DNA of 64,000 nt, from NCBI RefSeq assembly GCF_000442645.1, contig NC_021915.1:1-64000 (forward strand), read 5' to 3'. Shown here one piece after another: positions 45,706 through 54,047 of the stretch. Source of the stretch: Corynebacterium maris DSM 45190 (GTDB lineage Bacteria; Actinomycetota; Actinomycetes; Mycobacteriales; Mycobacteriaceae). The position numbers and the translations under genes are program-made. Position 1 is the first letter of the stretch. Every line of letters starts with the position of its first letter. Under the pieces are notes generated by a model. The model was not told where the DNA came from and did no database searches. It worked only from the letters and a program-made list of their open reading frames with translations.

Positions 45706-46114
45706 GGGGCGAGCGGTCTCCCTTATCATCGAGCGGTCAGGCATAAATGGCGACCGTGGGGGTGGTCGATACGAGGTGTGAGAAAGGTCGATTGTCGGCC
45801 CCTGGATGTTTTATAAATTATTCCTCAAAAGTAGACACAAGATGTCGCGCACGCTAGCCCCCAAACTAGGGGGCAGACACCGTTCTCGTTATTTTTAGCA
45901 GTTAGAGACGTTGATACACACGCAAGATTGATGAATAAAATATAATTTTACTTTAAGAAAGATGGTAAGTCGACGAATGGCTTCCACGAGATGTCGGGAG
46001 GCGGCGGCACCGCGCAGGGCTTGTTCCTTTTCCTCCGCGATCGGTGGCGGGGGTGGCGCGGTCGTGTCTAGCGTGGAGGGTGTCCCAACCCCCAGGCATG
46101 AGATGGAGACCACC
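45706..46114. other. Intergenic region before the FMN reductase gene
   Basis: 409 bp with a GC dip at 45890-45960 (TAAAATATAATTTTACTTTAAG-like bases, quoted in part) and a small hairpin (TAGCCCCC/GGGGGC at 45853-45874). It likely contains the divergent promoters for 45705 (minus) and 46115 (plus). Nothing else was recognised. Confidence 0.45.
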
Positions 46115-46672
46115 ATGACCCGCATCGCCATCGTCGTCGGAAGCACCCGCCCCAACCGCGTCGGCCGATCCGTCGCTGACTGGGTCCACGACAACGCCCA
46201 GCAGCACGAGGGCGCCGACTTCGAACTCGTCGACCTCGCCGACTACGACCTGCCCCTGCTCGACGAGCCCATGCCGCCGGCCATGGGCCAGTACCAGAAC
46301 GACCACACCAAGGCCTGGGCGGAGAAGATCGCCTCCTATGACGGCTTCATCTTCGTCACTCCGGAGTACAACCACTCCGTGCCGGGCGCCCTGAAAAACG
46401 CCGTCGACTACCTTTACGCCGAGTGGAACAACAAGGCCATCGGCTTCGTCAGCTACGGCAGCGCCGGAGGCACCCGCGCCGTCGAGGCATGGCGCCTGAT
46501 CGCCGCTGAGCTGCAGATGGCGGACGTGCGCGCGCAGGTCTTCCTCACCTTCGGCGACGACTTCGAAGACATGTCCACCTTCGCCCCGACCGACGGCGCC
46601 ACCGGCGCCCTGGGCGATGTCTTTGGTCAGGTCGTCGCCTGGGCGGAGGCACTCAAGACGCTGCGCGCTTAA
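46115..46672 (+). CDS. NADPH-dependent FMN reductase family protein
   Basis: A 185-residue flavodoxin-fold reductase from ATG 46115 (MTRIAIVVGSTRPNR); GGAGACCACC just before it is the ribosome-binding region. The phosphate-binding loop GSTRPNRVGRSVADW and the conserved VTPEYNHSVPGALKNAVDYLY segment identify the family. These proteins reduce FMN or quinones with NADPH. It stands alone, 140 bp before the ferritin gene, so a shared redox/iron link is possible but not shown. Confidence 0.9.
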   Translation: MTRIAIVVGSTRPNRVGRSVADWVHDNAQQHEGADFELVDLADYDLPLLDEPMPPAMGQYQNDHTKAWAEKIASYDGFIFVTPEYNHSVPGALKNAVDYLYAEWNNKAIGFVSYGSAGGTRAVEAWRLIAAELQMADVRAQVFLTFGDDFEDMSTFAPTDGATGALGDVFGQVVAWAEALKTLRA

Positions 46673-46811
46673 CACGGCGTCCGGTTGCGCGGCCGCCTCG
46701 ACGTCCGCCGTCGCCTCGAGGGCCGGATCATCCCGTATGGGGTCCGGCCCTTGGTCATGTAGTGGAAGTGGGCTTCCGACACGAGGCCCCGGATCTGCCT
46801 AGCATTGGGGC

Positions 46812-47327
46812 ATGACTATGAACGAAAAACTTCGAGAAGCCATGAACAAGCAGGTCAACGCGGAATTCGAGTCGTCGTTGGTCTACATGCAGCTGTCCTA
46901 TGAGCTGGACCGTCTCAGTTTCACCGGAATGAAGGACTGGATGGTGAATCAGGCCGACGAGGAGCGGTTCCACGCCAGCAAGTTCACCGACCACCTCATC
47001 GCGCGCGACGGGCGCGTCGAGCTGGGGGACATGACCGTGCCGTCGACGCCGATCGAGTCGCCGTTGGCGGCCTTCGAGATCGCCCTGGAGCATGAACGAA
47101 AGATCTCGGAGATGATCCGTGAGCTGGTCCGCATCGCGGATTCGGTGGGGGACCTGGACAGCCGGTCGTTGCTGAACTGGTTCTTGGAGGAGCAGATCGA
47201 GGAGGAGGACACCGTCTCCGGCATCATCGATCAGATCCGTCTGGTCGGCGCCGACGGATCCGGGCTGCTGCGCATCGATGCGCAGTTGGCCACCGCCCAT
47301 CCCCGCAGCGGCGGCGAGGGGGCGTAG
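46812..47327 (+). CDS. ftn: Ferritin
   Basis: A 171-residue ferritin that forms a 24-mer cage and stores iron. The ferroxidase ligands lie in NAEFESSLVYMQL and ADEERFHASKF, and the later EEQIEEEDTVSG helix belongs to the same four-helix bundle. The ATG at 46812 gives MTMNEKLREAMNKQ; a second Met is two codons on. In corynebacteria such genes are often under DtxR control, but I saw only a weak match to the DtxR box upstream. A terminator follows. Confidence 0.9.
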   Translation: MTMNEKLREAMNKQVNAEFESSLVYMQLSYELDRLSFTGMKDWMVNQADEERFHASKFTDHLIARDGRVELGDMTVPSTPIESPLAAFEIALEHERKISEMIRELVRIADSVGDLDSRSLLNWFLEEQIEEEDTVSGIIDQIRLVGADGSGLLRIDAQLATAHPRSGGEGA

Positions 47328-47360
47328 CGGCTCCGGTTGCGCTGGCGGGTGAGAGACGAC

Positions 47361-47396
47361 ACTGGCCCGGCCCCTGAAATCAGGGGCCGGGCCAGT
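47361..47396. terminator. Terminator between ferritin and M23 genes
   Basis: ACTGGCCCGGCCCCTGA (47361-47377) pairs with TCAGGGGCCGGGCCAGT (47380-47396) in a near-perfect inverted repeat. It lies between the convergent ferritin and M23 genes, so both can use it. Confidence 0.85.
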
Positions 47397-47417
47397 CTCG
47401 TCAGTACTGCGAGACGC

Positions 47418-48236
47418 TTAGAAGTGGATGCCGTGCAGGGCGAACCACGGGACCGGGTCGACGGCGCCGTTGCCGGTCGGGTGGATCTCGAAGTGCAGGT
47501 GCGATCCGGTGGAGTGGCCTTCGCTGCCCATGCCCGCGATGTGCTGGCCGGCGTGGACGCGCTCGCCGACGCCGACGTTCAGGGTGGACATGTGGCCGTA
47601 GACTGCCATGGAGCCGTCGTCGTGCTTCACGCGGATCCACTGGCCGTAGCCGGAGGCCGGGCCGGAGTTGATCACGGTGCCGTCCATGACGGAGTAGATC
47701 GGGGTGCCGATCGGGGCGGCGATGTCGATGCCGGCGTGCAGGGTGCCCCAGCGCGGGCCGTAACCGGAGGTGAAGGTACCCTCCGCCGGGCGGACCACGG
47801 AAGCGTTGGACTGCGGGCTGGCGGCCGCGGCGGCGTAGGCGACCGGGTTGGCGCCGCCCTGCGACGACATGGAGGCGGCTGCGGCGGCCAGGTCCTGTTC
47901 GGCCTGCGCGGCGGCGAGGGCCTCGGAGGCGTAGTCGACGGCCTTGTTCAGCTGGTCGGCGAGACCGGCGGTCGGCTTGTGCTCTGCGATCGCCAGGATC
48001 TGCGGGGCGCCGTCGGAGGACAGCGCGGCGGCCTCGTTGACCAGGTTGTAGTCGACGTCGGCGACCTCAGAAGAAGCGGCGGGCCCATCGGTGAGGGTGG
48101 CGGCGGTCGCGCCGCCGACGCCGGCGGTGGACACTGCGCCTGCGGTGGCGGCGACGAGGGCGAGGCGACGCTTCGGGGAGCGGGTGGACACCTTACGGTG
48201 TCCGGTGCCGGCCGACCGCTGAGTCTGGATGCGCAT
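47418..48236 (-). CDS. M23-family (LytM-type) peptidoglycan peptidase
   Basis: A 272-residue secreted protein from ATG 48236. The signal peptide lies in RRLALVAATAGAVSTAGVGG. A helical linker (about 60-140) precedes the LytM domain. The metal site has HAGIDIAAPIGTP (HxxxD) and SHLHFEIHPTG (HxH), and the FTSGYGPRWGTLHAG segment is typical. This family cuts peptide cross-bridges. The gene is 0.3 kb from the CDF transporter. Upstream sequence contains a GTCACT/AGTGAC inverted repeat at 48406-48421. Confidence 0.9.
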   Translation of the reverse strand: MRIQTQRSAGTGHRKVSTRSPKRRLALVAATAGAVSTAGVGGATAATLTDGPAASSEVADVDYNLVNEAAALSSDGAPQILAIAEHKPTAGLADQLNKAVDYASEALAAAQAEQDLAAAAASMSSQGGANPVAYAAAAASPQSNASVVRPAEGTFTSGYGPRWGTLHAGIDIAAPIGTPIYSVMDGTVINSGPASGYGQWIRVKHDDGSMAVYGHMSTLNVGVGERVHAGQHIAGMGSEGHSTGSHLHFEIHPTGNGAVDPVPWFALHGIHF

Positions 48237-48550
48237 GTATTCTTCTCCTGTCGTGGTGACCGTCGTGCGGTGCTGCGGGGGAGGGGGGAAGCGGTTCGTG
48301 GCGTCTCTGTGAGCGAATCGTAACCGCTTCGTTATCAACTGCGGTCACAATATCCCGCACATTTTTACGATGCAAGCCATGAAACCCCCGAAACCCCAGT
48401 TGGCAGTCACTTATCAGTGACGGCGAAGGTTGTGGCCCACCCTTTTAAGGTTTCAACCTCCACTTGAGGGAAATGAACACAGCGCCTGGGCCACGAGGCC
48501 TCGACTGCGGCAGAAAGCCCGGTCAGCACGGCTTTCTGTCGGCGCTTCGG
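48237..48550. other. Intergenic region between the M23 and CDF genes
   Basis: 314 bp with a GTCACT-TATC-AGTGAC hairpin at 48406-48421 and an AGGTT-TC-AACCT palindrome at 48448-48459 in the M23 promoter region, and a CDF 3' hairpin. No gene is evident. Confidence 0.5.
48511..48538 (-). terminator. Hairpin downstream of the CDF transporter gene
   Basis: CAGAAAGCC (48511-48519) pairs with GGCTTTCTG (48530-48538), 13 bp past the CDF stop on the minus strand. No T-tract follows, so its strength is uncertain. Confidence 0.5.
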
Positions 48551-49534
48551 CTACTTCTCCAGCAAGTACTTCGGCAGCTCCGGCACCGGCGCGATCACCA
48601 CATCGTGGACTTTCCAGTCCACCGAGTGAAGCTGGTCACGTAGCCGCCGGATCTCCTCCACACTCGGGTCATGACCGACGTGCGGCACCACGAACATCTC
48701 CACATGGAACACATGGCCCTGATCGCGTGCCCGGGCCACGCACTCCGCGACCCAGGGGGTGGCGCGGGCGACGTCCTCGACGTCGTCGATGGTGGGGTGG
48801 GGCTTTTCCTCCAGGGTCATCACGCGGGTGTCGGTGAGGTCCTCGACCGCGGCCTTGAGGTTGGTGACGCCGTCGTAGACGATCGACAGCGCCACGACGA
48901 TCGCGGCGGCCGCGTCCATCCACCACAGGCCCATCCCGATACCGAGCACGCCGACGATGGTCGCCACCGCCGTCGACCAGTCGGCCTTGTTCATGTCCGC
49001 GTCGGCGTAGAGCACTTTGTCGTGCAGCGGCGGGGCCAGTTTGAGTTTCATTCGGCCCAGGATCACCGGCGCGATCCCGGACAAGGCCATCACGATCACC
49101 ATCAGCCAGCCGAGCCAGATGTCCTGGCCGAAGAGCACGATGATCCCGATTGGGGGCTTCTCCACGGTGATTAGACTCATCACGGAGCTGTAGATGAGGA
49201 ACCCGCCCATGATCAACAAGGCGGTCGCCGCCACCAGGTGCGCCACCCCGATGGCGCGGTGATGGCCATAAGGATGTTTGGGGCTGGGGTTACGGCGGAT
49301 CAACCTGGTCGCGACCAGAAACGCGATCGGCGGCAGGAACGACAGCATGTCTTCCAGCCACGCCGCGCGCATCGCCTGTGACTGGCCGGCGACCAGGCCG
49401 ACGGCCGCGACGGTGACGACCAGGACGCCGATGGTGATCCACTCCAGGCGGACCGCTTTCCGCAGCACCTCTTGCTGCTCCTCCGGCAGGGAGTCGTGGC
49501 CCGGGCCGGTGCTGGCCTCGCTCGGGTGCGTCAT
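48551..49534 (-). CDS. Cation diffusion facilitator (CDF)-type transporter
   Basis: A 327-residue membrane protein with about six helices (first near 32-48) and a C-terminal cytoplasmic domain. The RRNPSPKHPYGHHRAIG loop and the VLYADADMNKADW segment are family features. In the canonical metal site the helices carry an Asp-x3-Asp and a His-x3-Asp; here the second site reads ADMNKAD and the first WLEDMLSF lacks the second Asp, so metal choice may differ. Its ATG is overlapped by the stop of the upstream solute-binding lipoprotein gene. Confidence 0.8.
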   Translation of the reverse strand: MTHPSEASTGPGHDSLPEEQQEVLRKAVRLEWITIGVLVVTVAAVGLVAGQSQAMRAAWLEDMLSFLPPIAFLVATRLIRRNPSPKHPYGHHRAIGVAHLVAATALLIMGGFLIYSSVMSLITVEKPPIGIIVLFGQDIWLGWLMVIVMALSGIAPVILGRMKLKLAPPLHDKVLYADADMNKADWSTAVATIVGVLGIGMGLWWMDAAAAIVVALSIVYDGVTNLKAAVEDLTDTRVMTLEEKPHPTIDDVEDVARATPWVAECVARARDQGHVFHVEMFVVPHVGHDPSVEEIRRLRDQLHSVDWKVHDVVIAPVPELPKYLLEK

Positions 49535-50022
49535 CAGATCTCTCCGTGTTCTTTCGCCAGGTGTCGCTCAAGGGCCACGAGCAGCTCGTTTTCTCCCAGC
49601 CGCACGCCCATGACCATGTCCTCGGTGTCGCCTTCTTCGGTCTCCGCCGAAGTGTACGGACGGGTCAGCGCCATGTGGCTGCTCCACGGGGAGGTGGCGG
49701 TCAGGCCGCCGATGATCACGTCCACTTCACCGGCCTTCATCTGGCCGGCGAGGATGCTCTCTGCGGCGGGCCGCCAGTCGACTTCCGCGTCGATGCTGTC
49801 GGCGAAACTTAAGATCAGGTCGGCCTCCGAGCCGGTGACTTCTCCGGTCTCGTCGTTGACGTCGGTCCAGGGCTTGTGCTCCGACACGCCCACGACCAGG
49901 GAGCCGTTGCGGGCCCGGTCCAGCGTGCCTTCGGCGTCGGCGGGGATCGCGCTGCACCCGCTCAGCGTGAGGGCCGTCAGGCCGAGCGCCGCGCCGAGGC
50001 GGGGGAGGAAACTGTGTGACAT
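49534..50022 (-). CDS. Short solute-binding lipoprotein (SBP family 3-like)
   Basis: A 162-residue lipoprotein: the signal peptide ends LTLSGC, with Cys23 as the anchor. The region RNGSLVVGVSEHKPWTD through GEVDVIIGGLTATSP is lobe I of a family 3 extracellular solute-binding protein. The total is far shorter than the usual 250-280 residues, so much of the second lobe is missing or reduced. Its stop overlaps the ATG of the CDF gene (TGATG), a coupling unusual for these two families. No ABC permease is nearby. Confidence 0.72.
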   Translation of the reverse strand: MSHSFLPRLGAALGLTALTLSGCSAIPADAEGTLDRARNGSLVVGVSEHKPWTDVNDETGEVTGSEADLILSFADSIDAEVDWRPAAESILAGQMKAGEVDVIIGGLTATSPWSSHMALTRPYTSAETEEGDTEDMVMGVRLGENELLVALERHLAKEHGEI

Positions 50023-50039
50023 CGCCGCTCCATTCTTTC

Positions 50040-50061
50040 CATAAAAATATTATTATTTATG
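50040..50061. promoter_or_regulatory. AT-rich inverted repeat upstream of the lipoprotein-CDF pair
   Basis: CATAAA (50040-50045) and TTTATG (50056-50061) flank AATATTATTA, about 18 bp upstream of the lipoprotein start. A metal- or redox-responsive operator is conceivable; it may simply be the -10 region. Confidence 0.35.
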
Positions 50062-50106
50062 TATCTCACCCTAGCCGGGTGCGGCGGGACGGGCAGCGCG
50101 TCGCCG

Positions 50107-51237
50107 TCACCCGCCAGGGGTCCAGGCGTTGTCGTGCGTCGCCACCAGCGCGTCCGCCGTCACGTCGTAAATCTCTTCGTGTCGGGCATACGCTTCCCGC
50201 TGCCGCCGCGCCCCGGACGCGCCACTCAGAATCTCCGCGACGACGGATTCCACGTCGCCGTTCTCGCCCTGCTCCACGAGCACCGGGCGCACATGCTCGA
50301 GCAGACGCTGGACCACGTCCCGGGCCGCCGCCGGCGTGCCCGTCGCCGGGTCGATCAGCTCCGAGTCGACGCCGTGGAAGCTCGCCCACCAGGACCATGC
50401 CCGCAGCAGCGGGACCGACACCGGGTCCGGCGCCACGCCGGCGTGCCACTGGCGGGCGGCGGTCTCCGCCAGCGCGCGCACCAGGGCGGCGATCACGGCG
50501 GCCTGCTCGGATTTGAGGCAGACGTCGGCGACCCGCACCTCGACGGTGGGGTGCTTGGCGCTCAGGCGGGCGTCGAAGTGGATCATGGCCACGTCCAAGG
50601 GCACGCAGGTCGCCAGGAGCAGGGAGCGCAGCCGGTCGTAGGCTTCGACGCTGTCGAAGAACTCCGTCGGCCCGGCCGTGGGCCAGCGCGTCCACACTTG
50701 GTAGCGGTAGGAGGCGAACTTGCTGTCGGCCCCGCCCCAGAACGGGGAGTTGGCGCTGAGCGCCAACAGCGTCGGCAACCACACCCGGATGCGGTCGATG
50801 ATGGCAACGCCCTCCTCGCGGGAATGCACCTGCACATGCACGTGGAACCCGCAGGTCAGCGTTTCCAGGGCGGTGAGCCCGAAGTGGTCCCGCACCCGCT
50901 CCAATCGTTCTTTCGGCACCACGTGCGGGCGCACCGGGCCGGGGGCGGCGGGCAGCGCCACGATCCGGCCACCGGCTTCCGCGACCGCCTTATCCGCCAG
51001 GGCGCGCCCGGTGCGGATGGCCTCGACCTGCTCGGCCAGGGTGGTCTGCGGCGGGGAGACGACCTCCACCTGCTCCTGTTGCAGTTCCGTGGTGAACTCG
51101 TGCTCGCCGCCTGTCGTATGTGGGCTGCGCTCCGCCAGCCATTCGCCGACAGGCAAGGGCGAGAGCGAGGCGGCGTCGACGAGCAGGAGTTCCTCCTCCA
51201 CGCCGAAGGTCCGGATTGAAGTGTGCTGCGGCCGCAT
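50107..51237 (-). CDS. Carboxylate-amine ligase of the GCS2 (YbdK) family
   Basis: A 376-residue enzyme of the glutamate-cysteine ligase type 2 family. The start RTFGVEEELLLVD includes the metal-binding Glu of the fold, followed by HEFTTELQQEQVEVVSPP and GFHVHVQVHSREEGVAI. Family members form a peptide-like bond from a carboxylate and an amine using ATP; glutathione precursors are one product. Corynebacteria mostly use mycothiol, so the product here is open. ATG 51237 has AAAGGGGCG upstream. Confidence 0.82.
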   Translation of the reverse strand: MRPQHTSIRTFGVEEELLLVDAASLSPLPVGEWLAERSPHTTGGEHEFTTELQQEQVEVVSPPQTTLAEQVEAIRTGRALADKAVAEAGGRIVALPAAPGPVRPHVVPKERLERVRDHFGLTALETLTCGFHVHVQVHSREEGVAIIDRIRVWLPTLLALSANSPFWGGADSKFASYRYQVWTRWPTAGPTEFFDSVEAYDRLRSLLLATCVPLDVAMIHFDARLSAKHPTVEVRVADVCLKSEQAAVIAALVRALAETAARQWHAGVAPDPVSVPLLRAWSWWASFHGVDSELIDPATGTPAAARDVVQRLLEHVRPVLVEQGENGDVESVVAEILSGASGARRQREAYARHEEIYDVTADALVATHDNAWTPGG

Positions 51238-51477
51238 GGTGCGCCCCTTTGACGATCATTGGAACAACGGTCTTTTAATGATAGGTGTATGCGGGCGAAG
51301 GGGGCCGGGATCAGCCAAATTTTATACATGGGTAAGTTGCCGTACCCGTGCTCAATGAGGGGTTTCACGTGAAACATGTGTGGTCTGCCCCTGCCGCTGA
51401 ACTTGTCGCTGTTCTAGACTGGAGCCAGAAACTTATCGTCGTCGCCTCCCCCTCGTCGGCCCCAAGGAGGGCTCATC
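51238..51477. other. Intergenic region with a parS-like site
   Basis: 240 bp between the GCS2 ligase and the DUF1707 gene, divergently transcribed. The main feature is the parS-like palindrome (51361-51376). No gene is evident. Confidence 0.5.
51361..51376. other. parS: parS-like ParB-binding site
   Basis: GGTTTCACGTGAAACA matches the consensus TGTTTCACGTGAAACA at 15 of 16 positions, and the 14-bp core GTTTCACGTGAAAC is perfect. It is intergenic and 51 kb from dnaA, in line with parS sites clustered near oriC in corynebacteria. Confidence 0.88.
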
Positions 51478-52005
51478 GTGGATCACGCTCCCGACCAACG
51501 CATCGGCGACGGCGACCGCGCGCTCGCCCTTGATCGACTGGGCCAATACTTTGCCGACGGCTACCTCGACGTGGCCGAGTTCGAGACGCGTACCGGCGAC
51601 GCCGCCGTCGCGCGCACCCGCGGGGAGATAGAGGCACTCTTTGACGACCTCCCCGAGCAATCGGCGACTAGCTCGGACGTTGTCGCCGCTGGGCCCGCGC
51701 CTGACATGCGCGCCCAACGTGAACTCGATGAGGTGATGGAACGCAGTCGAAAAATCCAGCGCCTGGACGGCATCATCTGGGCGGTCGTGCTGATCACTTT
51801 CTTCGCCAGCATTTTCATCGTCAACGTTCCCTTCTCCTGGGTGGTGTTCCCGCTCGGGGCCTTTGCCTCGTGGGGCATGCGTTCCGTGCTCAAAGTAGAT
51901 GACGCGGATGAGGAGCTGTTTGCGGAGCTCAACAAGAAGGAAAGTGAACAGCGGGCCGAGCGACTGCGCAAGGCCGCCGAGCGGCGTCGAGAGTTGGGGC
52001 AGTAG
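51478..52005 (+). CDS. DUF1707 (SHOCT-like) membrane protein
   Basis: A 175-residue protein with a GTG start at 51478 and GGAGG upstream. The N-terminal DUF1707 pattern reads DQRIGDGDRALALDRLGQYFADGYLDVAEFETRT. A hydrophobic stretch of about 30 residues near 97-130 forms one or two membrane helices, and a charged helix rich in Glu/Arg follows. DUF1707 domains are found at the start of many actinobacterial membrane proteins; the role is unknown. Confidence 0.82.
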   Translation: MDHAPDQRIGDGDRALALDRLGQYFADGYLDVAEFETRTGDAAVARTRGEIEALFDDLPEQSATSSDVVAAGPAPDMRAQRELDEVMERSRKIQRLDGIIWAVVLITFFASIFIVNVPFSWVVFPLGAFASWGMRSVLKVDDADEELFAELNKKESEQRAERLRKAAERRRELGQ

Positions 52006-52043
52006 GCGGGAGCTTTTTAAGAGTTCTTGACCATACTGAAAGT

Positions 52044-52349
52044 ATGGCTACAGACAACACCATCATTCATCCCGATCAAGCTCACGCCGCCCGCATTCTC
52101 CTGCACGTCTCCGAGAAAACCGTCGGCTTAAAGTCCGGCCTCGGCGCCGAGACGATCGAGGACTTCGAGCACGGCCAGGCTGAGCTCGATGACGCCCAGC
52201 AAGAGCAGCTGCGCACCGCGCTCGAGGAGCTGGGCGCCGACTTCCTTCCCGAAGACGCCGACCACGGCTACGGCGTGCGCCGCCGCTACAACGCCCGCAA
52301 GGTCCGTGCGCTCAATAAGTGGGAGGGTGAGGGCGGCCCAGCGCTCTGA
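52044..52349 (+). CDS. Possible HTH-domain small protein
   Basis: A 101-residue protein from ATG 52044 (MATDNTIIHPDQAHAARILL). The middle segment SEKTVGLKSGLGAETIEDFEHGQAE is compatible with an XRE-like helix-turn-helix, and GYGVRRRYNARKVRALNKW is basic. It lies 38 bp after the DUF1707 gene. I saw no partner gene. The fold is inferred only from the helical pattern. Confidence 0.55.
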   Translation: MATDNTIIHPDQAHAARILLHVSEKTVGLKSGLGAETIEDFEHGQAELDDAQQEQLRTALEELGADFLPEDADHGYGVRRRYNARKVRALNKWEGEGGPAL

Positions 52350-52750
52350 TTTCTCGGTAGCTCCGCCCTCACCGGCGGCCCGGCGCCGCACGGCCCGCAG
52401 AAAGTGTGCCCCTCGCTGCCGTGTTGAAGGCGATGGGGTCGGCGCCGAGTCGAATTTCTTCTTTTATGGCCGAACCTGAGGGGCGTCGGGGTAAAAGAAG
52501 TCGCTACATGTTAATGGCGCTGCGGTCCTTGCGTGTCTGTCCGGTGTGCGGCGCCAGTTTCGTTTCGATGCGCCGCCCGGCGGCACGCTGGGGCGGGCTC
52601 TTCACGGCCTAAATAGCCGCATTCTGCATATAATTCATAAATAATGTGACCCCTTTCGGGGGGAAATGGTCGCCTTTCTCATCCTGAGAAAATACTGTTT
52701 GATTTTCATGGGAAACCAATGATCAGCACCGATCGCAGAGGAAGATAAAG
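52350..52750. other. Intergenic region before the WhiB gene
   Basis: 401 bp. The 68-codon open frame at 52406 contains a CPVCGASF pair but has no ribosome-binding site or neighbour support, so I do not call it. The segment from 52613 is AT-rich (TGCATATAATTCATAAATAATG) and likely the whiB promoter. Confidence 0.5.
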
Positions 52751-53110
52751 ATGATCATGCCGCTCTACGTCGATTCCGGACACGAAATTCCGGTGTGGCA
52801 GAAGCCAACCCCCGCCCGCCCTCGCGATCTCTCCTTCCGGCGGGAAGAATGGGTCACGGCGGCAACGTGCCGACAGGGGGACCCGGACGCGCTTTTTGTG
52901 CGCGGGGCACAGCAGCGCGAGGCTGCGGAACTGTGCCAGCCCTGCGACGTGCAGCGCCATTGCCTGGCCACTTCTCTAGACAATAAGGAGGAGTTTGGGG
53001 TGTGGGGCGGATTGACCGAACGGCAGCGCCGTGCCCTGCTGCGCAAAAACACCCACGTCGATAACTGGGCGGAATACTTTGCCGCCGGCGGCGAACTCCC
53101 CGAGGTCTAA
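52751..53110 (+). CDS. WhiB-family iron-sulfur transcription factor
   Basis: A 119-residue protein with the four conserved cysteines: one in TAATCRQGDPD, then LCQPCDVQRHCLA. These ligate a 4Fe-4S cluster. FGVWGGLTERQRRALLRKN contains the G[VI]WGG beta-turn and the basic tail for DNA or sigma-factor contact. WhiB proteins control division and oxidative or nutrient stress in actinobacteria. Which WhiB subclass it is cannot be fixed. ATG 52751 follows AGAGGAAGAT. Confidence 0.93.
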   Translation: MIMPLYVDSGHEIPVWQKPTPARPRDLSFRREEWVTAATCRQGDPDALFVRGAQQREAAELCQPCDVQRHCLATSLDNKEEFGVWGGLTERQRRALLRKNTHVDNWAEYFAAGGELPEV

Positions 53111-53153
53111 GCCCGCCTCAGTTGCTCCCCTCGGCCGCCCCGCGCGAGGGGGT

Positions 53154-54047
53154 CTACGGCCCCGCCCCACCATCGGTGAGCCTGGCCCCAAGGGTCACGA
53201 TCTCGCAGTGCACCACGTCGAGGCCGGCCAGGCGGGCGTCGACGAAGTCGACCAGCGCCTCCGGCGATTCCACCAGCACCTCGGCGACCAATGACGCCTC
53301 CCCGCTGCAGGCCGCGACGAAGCGGCATTCCGGCAGATTATGCAATACTTCGCCGGTCTGGCGGATGCGGCCCGGTGGGACCGTCAACCACAACAACGCG
53401 GCGCCGGTGCCCGCCAGGGCCTCCGGAGCGATCTCCGCAGAAAAGTGCAGCAAGTCGTCGTCGATGAGCTTGGCGCGGCGTCGGGACACGGTGCTGGAAT
53501 TGACGCCGGCACGCTCGGCGATGGCTTTGATTTCCGCGCGCCCGTCGTGGCTCAGCTCCTGCACGATGATGCGGTCCAGGTCGTCGACCTCCCGCGCCGG
53601 GTCCGCTGCCCTGCCGTCTCGGCCCCAGCCGGTGAGTAGGTCGTGGCTGCGCACGGCGCGCACGTGTGGGTTGCGTTGCAGCAGCTGCTGAACCTCGTTC
53701 GACGTGGTCACGAGGTTCAGTTCCGCGCCGTCGCGTGACAGGCGCGCCCATGTGACGTCGTCGTGGCGGGCGAGTCGTCGGCCGAGCGTTTCTGCGGAGT
53801 CGGGGCTGGTCGTCACCCTGATCAGGGACGCTAACCGCCCGTCGACCCCGGGCGGGGTGCGGCCCACGATGCGCACCAGGTTGTCTTCGCGCAACCGCGC
53901 GTACCGGCGTCCCACCGTCCGTTCGCCCACGCCGAGGTTCTCCGCGAGCACGGCCAGGGAGGCGTTGGGCGTGCGGTCGAGCTGGATCAGCAGGCGCAGG
54001 TCGAGCTCGTCGATGTCGGCGGCGGGTGCGGGAAGCGGTGTCGTCAC
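53154..54047 (-). CDS. Lrp/AsnC-type transcriptional regulator with two HTH domains
   Basis: A 297-residue regulator. The N-terminal helix-turn-helix (about 13-60, LDLRLLIQLDRTPNASLAVLAENLGVGERTVGRRY) and a second one (about 158-205, LDRIIVQELSHDGRAEIKAIAERAGVNSSTVSRR) are each followed by an AsnC-type effector domain. It is therefore a tandem or duplicated Lrp, roughly twice the normal length. Lrp proteins respond to amino acids. The neighbouring panD is divergent beyond 0.4 kb. The target is not evident. Confidence 0.83.
   Translation of the reverse strand: MTTPLPAPAADIDELDLRLLIQLDRTPNASLAVLAENLGVGERTVGRRYARLREDNLVRIVGRTPPGVDGRLASLIRVTTSPDSAETLGRRLARHDDVTWARLSRDGAELNLVTTSNEVQQLLQRNPHVRAVRSHDLLTGWGRDGRAADPAREVDDLDRIIVQELSHDGRAEIKAIAERAGVNSSTVSRRRAKLIDDDLLHFSAEIAPEALAGTGAALLWLTVPPGRIRQTGEVLHNLPECRFVAACSGEASLVAEVLVESPEALVDFVDARLAGLDVVHCEIVTLGARLTDGGAGP

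Noticed and set aside
52406..52612. 68-codon frame with a CPVCG pair
   Set aside because: No ribosome-binding site, no conserved context, and lies in the probable whiB promoter region.
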